From: Gammaproteobacteria bacterium | GTDB lineage: Bacteria; Pseudomonadota; Gammaproteobacteria; UBA9214 | Length of the DNA stretch: 9,932 bases | Reading direction: 5' to 3' | NCBI GenBank assembly: GCA_030599705.1 | Contig: JAUVNM010000036.1 | Coordinates: 1-9,932 of the forward strand | Part shown: positions 6,913-9,932 of the stretch, piece after piece | Numbering within the stretch: the first letter of the stretch is position 1 | Layout: each line of letters starts with the position of its first letter | The notes under the pieces: model-generated | The model's input: only the letters and a program-made list of their open reading frames with translations | What the model was told of the DNA's origin: nothing | Database searches by the model: none | Position numbers and translations under genes: made by a program

Positions 6913-8382
6913 CTAGGTCACCTCGATCATCTGCACGGTACCATCCGGCAACACCTCCGCCATGTGGCCTTCCGGTTCCCTGAGGAAGAAAGCAACGACC
7001 AGGAGGGTAAACAGTGCGGAACCGGCAATAACCAGGAAGAAAACCTCGGGTGACACAAACGATAAAACGGTCAGGAACATTACACCGCCGACATTTCCGT
7101 AGGCTCCCGCCATTCCGGCAATCTGTCCGGTCAAACGCCGCTTGACCAGCGGGACAACGGCAAACACGGCGCCGGTCCCGAAATGCACGAAGAGCGCACA
7201 GATAACGGTTGCCAGTACCGCCAGCGTGACCGGCCAACTGGCATCAATCAGGCTCATCAGGAAATATCCCAGTACCAGCCCTGCCAGCACAACAACCAGC
7301 GTGGTCTTGCGGCCCAACCGGTCACTGAGCAGGCCACCGCCCGGCCGCGCAAGTATACACATGGTCCCGAAGAAGGAACCCAGCAGGCCGGCAGTGACGA
7401 TGGAAAGATCAAATGTATCCATGAAGAACAGTGGCAACATGGAGACCACGGCCAGCTCGGATCCAAACGTTACCATGTAGGCCAGATCCAGCACCGCCAC
7501 CTGCCTGAATGAATACCGGTCGATCTCGGGTATTTCTGATTTGAATACCTGCTTGTTGATCTGGAATATACGCACTGCCTGAATCAGATACAGCACAGCC
7601 AGCACGACATACACTGTATCCACAAAACCCGCGGATAACATGGCGGTATTTGCCGGACCCAGCTTCCATGCCAGCACACCAAGTGCCGCATACATAGGAA
7701 TATTCATCAGCTGGTAGAGAAAGAAATCCCCCTTGCTGGTCACTTCCATGGCCCCGTTTTTTTTCGGCTTGAAGTAGGTAGATCCCCTGGGGGTATCACT
7801 GACCGAGTAAAAGAATACGACAGAATATGCCAGGGCCAGCAGGCCTGTTGTACCCACCGCATAACGCCAGCCGTCTTCACCACCGAACAGCAGCGCCAGT
7901 GTCGGCAGGGTTATGGCAGCGGCGGCCGAGCCGAAATTACCCCAGCCGCCATAGATACCTTCGGCCACACCGAGCTGCCGTGCTGGAAACCATTCACTGA
8001 TAAGCCGGATGCCGATAACGAAACCCGCACCGGAGAAACCCAGCAGGAAACGCATCAGGGCCAGACGCTCCCAGGTTTCCGCCAGTGCAAAACCGAAACA
8101 CAGGAATGCCGAGACAAACAGCAAGGCTGAAAACATTCGCCTGGGCCCGATGGCATCCACCAGCATGCCAACGATAATGCGCGCCGGTATGGTCAACGCG
8201 ACATTCAGGATCAACAGGGTTTTAATCTGCTGATCGGTCAATGCAAACGTGTCGCGCAGCACGGCCAGCAACGGTGCATGATTGAACCAGACCAGAAAGC
8301 TCAGGAAAAAAGCGAACCACGTCAGGTGCAGGATGCGCGTCTTTCCCGAAAACGATACCAGGCTCAGTCTGGGCTCCGGCAT
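6913..8382 (-). CDS. nasA: Nitrate/nitrite transporter, MFS NarK/NasA (NNP) family
   Basis: This 489-residue inner-membrane permease is predicted to import nitrate (possibly exchanging nitrite) for assimilation. Nitrate-porter features are visible: arginines matching the paired substrate-binding arginines of NarK (R68 in IPARIIVG, R346 in ILARPGGG), two glycine-rich nitrate signatures (GGWGNFGS, 145-152; GAYGNVGG, 427-433) and the MFS loop DRLGRK (354-359). Besides the usual 12 helices there appear to be two more hydrophobic segments between helices 6 and 7 (about 227-241 and 250-270), after a charged loop. The frame is open back to ATG 8463, but I choose ATG 8382 because AAGGAG lies 6 bases upstream and a perfect sigma-54 promoter lies at 8448-8432, downstream of 8463. 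It is probably the first gene of a unit with the phosphatase-kinase and is divergent from nirB. The symbol follows Pseudomonas usage; narK would also be acceptable. Confidence 0.92.
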   Translation of the reverse strand: MPEPRLSLVSFSGKTRILHLTWFAFFLSFLVWFNHAPLLAVLRDTFALTDQQIKTLLILNVALTIPARIIVGMLVDAIGPRRMFSALLFVSAFLCFGFALAETWERLALMRFLLGFSGAGFVIGIRLISEWFPARQLGVAEGIYGGWGNFGSAAAAITLPTLALLFGGEDGWRYAVGTTGLLALAYSVVFFYSVSDTPRGSTYFKPKKNGAMEVTSKGDFFLYQLMNIPMYAALGVLAWKLGPANTAMLSAGFVDTVYVVLAVLYLIQAVRIFQINKQVFKSEIPEIDRYSFRQVAVLDLAYMVTFGSELAVVSMLPLFFMDTFDLSIVTAGLLGSFFGTMCILARPGGGLLSDRLGRKTTLVVVLAGLVLGYFLMSLIDASWPVTLAVLATVICALFVHFGTGAVFAVVPLVKRRLTGQIAGMAGAYGNVGGVMFLTVLSFVSPEVFFLVIAGSALFTLLVVAFFLREPEGHMAEVLPDGTVQMIEVT

Positions 8383-8388
8383 TGGTTG

Positions 8389-8394
8389 CTCCTT
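8389..8394 (-). promoter_or_regulatory. Shine-Dalgarno fixing the nasA start at 8382
   Basis: AAGGAG on the - strand (8394-8389) is 6 bases before ATG 8382. The competing in-frame ATG at 8403 has only a distant GGGA (about 14 bases away). ATG 8463 lies upstream of the promoter. Confidence 0.75.
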
Positions 8395-8431
8395 GTAGTC
8401 CATGAACAAAAAGAAATCCCTGAACACGAAA

Positions 8432-8448
8432 TAGCAAGGAGCGTGCCA
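8432..8448 (-). promoter_or_regulatory. Sigma-54 (-24/-12) promoter of nasA
   Basis: The - strand reads TGGCACG-CTCC-TTGCTA from 8448 to 8432, a full match to the sigma-54 consensus TGGCACG-N4-TTGCW, with the GG and GC doublets separated by 10 bases. Transcription should begin about 12 bases past the GC, near 8422. That gives a leader of about 40 bases that contains the AAGGAG ribosome site before ATG 8382. Such promoters need an activator ATPase; NtrC is the natural candidate here. Confidence 0.88.
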
Positions 8449-8475
8449 TGTGCCGGTTGCCACTCGGCCAGCGCT

Positions 8476-8496
8476 GCGGAGTACGCCGTGCTCCGC
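8476..8496. promoter_or_regulatory. 21-bp near-perfect palindrome upstream of the nasA promoter
   Basis: GCGGAGTACG and CGTGCTCCGC flank a central C, giving 9 of 10 complementary positions. It lies about 30-50 bases upstream of the nasA -24 element, so it would not be in that transcript. It could be an operator or a cruciform-forming site. I do not recognise it as the motif of a known regulator. Confidence 0.35.
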
Positions 8497-8623
8497 CTGA
8501 TAAAGCAGTAATCACATAGACTTAATGAAAATCATCTCGCCGGACTGCGTTCCCGGCCAGGTTCGCGTTGCTGCCCTGCCGGTGTACCCGCCTGCCTTAT
8601 TAGAGTGCACTAATTTATTAATA

Positions 8624-8640
8624 TGCACCACACAGGTGCG
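8624..8640. promoter_or_regulatory. NtrC-type enhancer site shared by nasA and nirB
   Basis: TGCACC-ACACA-GGTGCG matches the NtrC dimer site TGCACC-N5-GGTGCA at 11 of 12 defined positions. Its centre is about 108 bases upstream of the nirB -24 element and about 185 bases from the nasA -24 element, both usual enhancer distances. A GTGCAC at 8605-8610 adds further half-sites. This is the main evidence that the locus responds to nitrogen limitation through NtrB/NtrC. Confidence 0.72.
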
Positions 8641-8697
8641 CCTCACCCTGCTGCCGGCGCACGGCTTAGGGTAAAAATTATAATAATTATTTAGTAA

Positions 8698-8710
8698 TAT
8701 CAAATAGATA
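8698..8710 (+). promoter_or_regulatory. IHF-like site between enhancer and nirB promoter
   Basis: TATCAA-ATAG-ATA matches the IHF consensus WATCAA-N4-TTR at 8 of 9 defined positions. It lies in an AT-rich stretch (8671-8712, including the palindrome AATTAT-A-ATAATT at 8676-8688), between the NtrC-type site and the -24 element. IHF bends DNA at this position in many sigma-54 promoters. Confidence 0.45.
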
Positions 8711-8738
8711 CAACTACCCAGATCTGTATTCCGGCATT

Positions 8739-8754
8739 TGGCACAGCCCTTGCT
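8739..8754 (+). promoter_or_regulatory. nirB: Sigma-54 (-24/-12) promoter of nirB
   Basis: TGGCAC-AGCCC-TTGCT has both sigma-54 boxes intact. The GG (8740-8741) and GC (8752-8753) doublets are separated by exactly 10 bases. The expected start is near 8765, giving a leader of about 35 bases before ATG 8799. That is too short for the two-hairpin leader used by NasT/NasR antiterminators, so control is probably at initiation. Confidence 0.85.
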
Positions 8755-8798
8755 CTGGTAAGTAACAAGTATTTTGACAAGCAATCCATGGAGACCCC

Positions 8799-9932
8799 AT
8801 GAAAGAAAAACTGGTACTGGTCGGCAATGGCATGGCCGGGGTGCGCACGCTGGAAGAACTGCTGAAGCTCGCACCGGAGTTGTATGACATCACGGTGTTC
8901 GGCGCCGAACCCTACGGCAACTACAACCGTATTATGCTGTCGCCGGTGCTCGCCGGCGAGAAGACCGTCGATGACATCATGCTCAACGACGAGCAATGGT
9001 ATATCGACAACGGCATTACCCTGCACAAGGGGAAAGCGATCAAGGAGATCGACCGGGTCAAGCGCCAGGTCGTGGCCACGGATGGCACTATTTCCGAATA
9101 CGACCGCCTGTTGCTGGCCACCGGCTCCAACCCGTTCATGATCCCGGTGCCGGGCAAGGACAAGGACGGCGTTATCGCCTTCCGTGATATCCATGACGTC
9201 GATACCATGCTGGCCAGCGCACGTGATTACAAAAAGGCCGTGGTCATCGGCGGCGGTCTGCTGGGACTGGAGGTCGCCAACGGCCTGATGAAACAGGGCA
9301 TGGAGGTCACAGTCGTGCACCTGCTGGATTCCCTGATGGAACGCCAGCTCGACAAACCGGCCTCGGCATTACTGAAGGCCTCCCTGGAAGAGCGTGGCAT
9401 GAACTTTCTTATGGAAGCCGCCACCGAGGAGATCATTGGCAACGGCCGCGTCCAGGGCGTGCGTTTCAAGGATGGCAGCGAAATCGAGGCCGACCTGGTA
9501 GTCATGGGTGTCGGCATCGTACCCAATACCGAACTGGCGAAGAGTGCCGGCCTGCACTGCGAGCGTGGCATCGTGGTCAACGATGTCATGCAGACCTTCG
9601 ACCCTTCCATCTACGCGGTCGGTGAATGCGTGCAGCACCGCGGCATCGCCTACGGCCTGGTCGCCCCGCTGTTCGAACAGGGCAAGGTGGCCGCCAACCA
9701 GCTGGCCGGACTGGGTTATGCCTACTACAGCGGTTCGGTCACTTCCACCAAGCTCAAGGTCACCGGCATCGACCTGTTCTCGGCCGGGGAATTTAACGAA
9801 TCCGAGGCTGATGAAGTCATCAGCCTGCAGGACCAGGCCGCCGGCACCTACAAGAAGATCGTGATCAGGGACGACCGCATCAAGGGCGCGGTACTCTACG
9901 GCGACACGATCGACGGCACCTGGTACTTCCAG
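8799..9932 (+). CDS. nirB: Assimilatory nitrite reductase [NAD(P)H] large subunit NirB, N-terminal part (cut by window edge)
   Basis: The first 378 codons are open to the right edge; full-length NirB is roughly 850 residues. NirB reduces nitrite to ammonia with electrons from NAD(P)H through FAD, a 4Fe-4S cluster and siroheme, usually with the small subunit NirD. Visible here is the flavin reductase module: the FAD-binding GNGMAG (9-14), ATGS (107-110), the NAD(P)H-binding GGGLLG (151-156) and the second FAD contact YAVGEC (272-277). The early segment NYNRIMLSPVLAGE (41-54) is typical of NirB. After residue 310 the sequence continues into the domain that links to the reductase half. The siroheme/4Fe-4S half lies outside the window, so a shorter flavoprotein of the same fold is not formally excluded. 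GGAG (8790-8793) sits 5 bases before the ATG. The gene is divergent from nasA and driven by a sigma-54 promoter. Confidence 0.93.
   Translation, partial: MKEKLVLVGNGMAGVRTLEELLKLAPELYDITVFGAEPYGNYNRIMLSPVLAGEKTVDDIMLNDEQWYIDNGITLHKGKAIKEIDRVKRQVVATDGTISEYDRLLLATGSNPFMIPVPGKDKDGVIAFRDIHDVDTMLASARDYKKAVVIGGGLLGLEVANGLMKQGMEVTVVHLLDSLMERQLDKPASALLKASLEERGMNFLMEAATEEIIGNGRVQGVRFKDGSEIEADLVVMGVGIVPNTELAKSAGLHCERGIVVNDVMQTFDPSIYAVGECVQHRGIAYGLVAPLFEQGKVAANQLAGLGYAYYSGSVTSTKLKVTGIDLFSAGEFNESEADEVISLQDQAAGTYKKIVIRDDRIKGAVLYGDTIDGTWYFQ

Larger units (their letters stand above)
8383..8798. other. Divergent nasA-nirB control region
   Basis: This 416-base spacer has no convincing gene. From left to right it holds the nasA ribosome site and sigma-54 promoter, a 21-bp palindrome, a stretch with nothing I recognise (about 8500-8600), the NtrC-type site, a perfect 7-bp stem GTGCGCC/GGCGCAC (8636-8642 with 8656-8662) overlapping it, an AT-rich block with an IHF-like site, and the nirB sigma-54 promoter and ribosome site. 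Confidence 0.8.

Noticed and set aside
8636..8662. GTGCGCC/GGCGCAC hairpin as part of a NasT-type antitermination leader for nirB
   Set aside because: It lies about 75 bases upstream of the sigma-54 promoter, so it is not in that transcript. It has a 13-base loop and no following U-tract. Its left arm overlaps the NtrC-type site, which explains it better.
8512..8874. Small - strand frames across the nasA-nirB spacer and the nirB start
   Set aside because: They run across the sigma-54 promoter, the IHF-like site and the nirB start, and their translations show no recognisable protein features.

Overview
The window looks like chromosomal DNA from a gammaproteobacterium. The evidence is a nitrate-assimilation gene order known from Pseudomonas-type genomes, sigma-54/NtrC-type promoters, a Gram-negative outer-membrane protein, a GGDEF/EAL signalling protein and GTAG-headed REP palindromes between genes. 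The genus cannot be named from the sequence alone. Six protein genes are present, five complete and one cut off by the right edge. I see no tRNA, rRNA, CRISPR array, IS transposase or phage gene.

Left part (1-4212, + strand): a membrane-bound cyclic-di-GMP protein (114-2561; periplasmic sensor, HAMP, GGDEF, EAL) starts at a TTG codon behind a good Shine-Dalgarno. A compound REP-like inverted repeat (2586-2691) follows. Next is an exported, predicted outer-membrane beta-barrel protein of a family I cannot name (2802-4064). It converges on a LuxR-type regulator (4209-4949, - strand). Between them is a second REP pair (4106-4212), which supplies the regulator's stop codon. The regulator's receiver domain has lost its phosphorylation residues.

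Right part (4950-9932): a nitrate-assimilation locus. A NarK/NasA-type nitrate transporter (6913-8382) and a PP2C phosphatase-Ser/Thr kinase fusion with a C-terminal membrane anchor (5077-6789) lie on the - strand, separated by a third REP pair (6836-6885). The nitrite reductase large subunit nirB (8799 to the right edge) is divergent on the + strand. The spacer holds two oppositely directed sigma-54 promoters, each with the exact GG-N10-GC core, a near-consensus NtrC palindrome and an IHF-like site. A nitrogen-limitation signal probably switches on transporter plus kinase/phosphatase and nirB together. The - strand sigma-54 promoter also shows that the longest reading frame of the transporter is over-extended.

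Points most worth a second look: the tail-anchored phosphatase-kinase embedded in nitrate assimilation, the shared sigma-54/NtrC control region, the phosphorylation-dead LuxR regulator beside this locus, and three sequence-distinct REP families in one 10 kb stretch that share a GTAGG head and show compensatory base changes.
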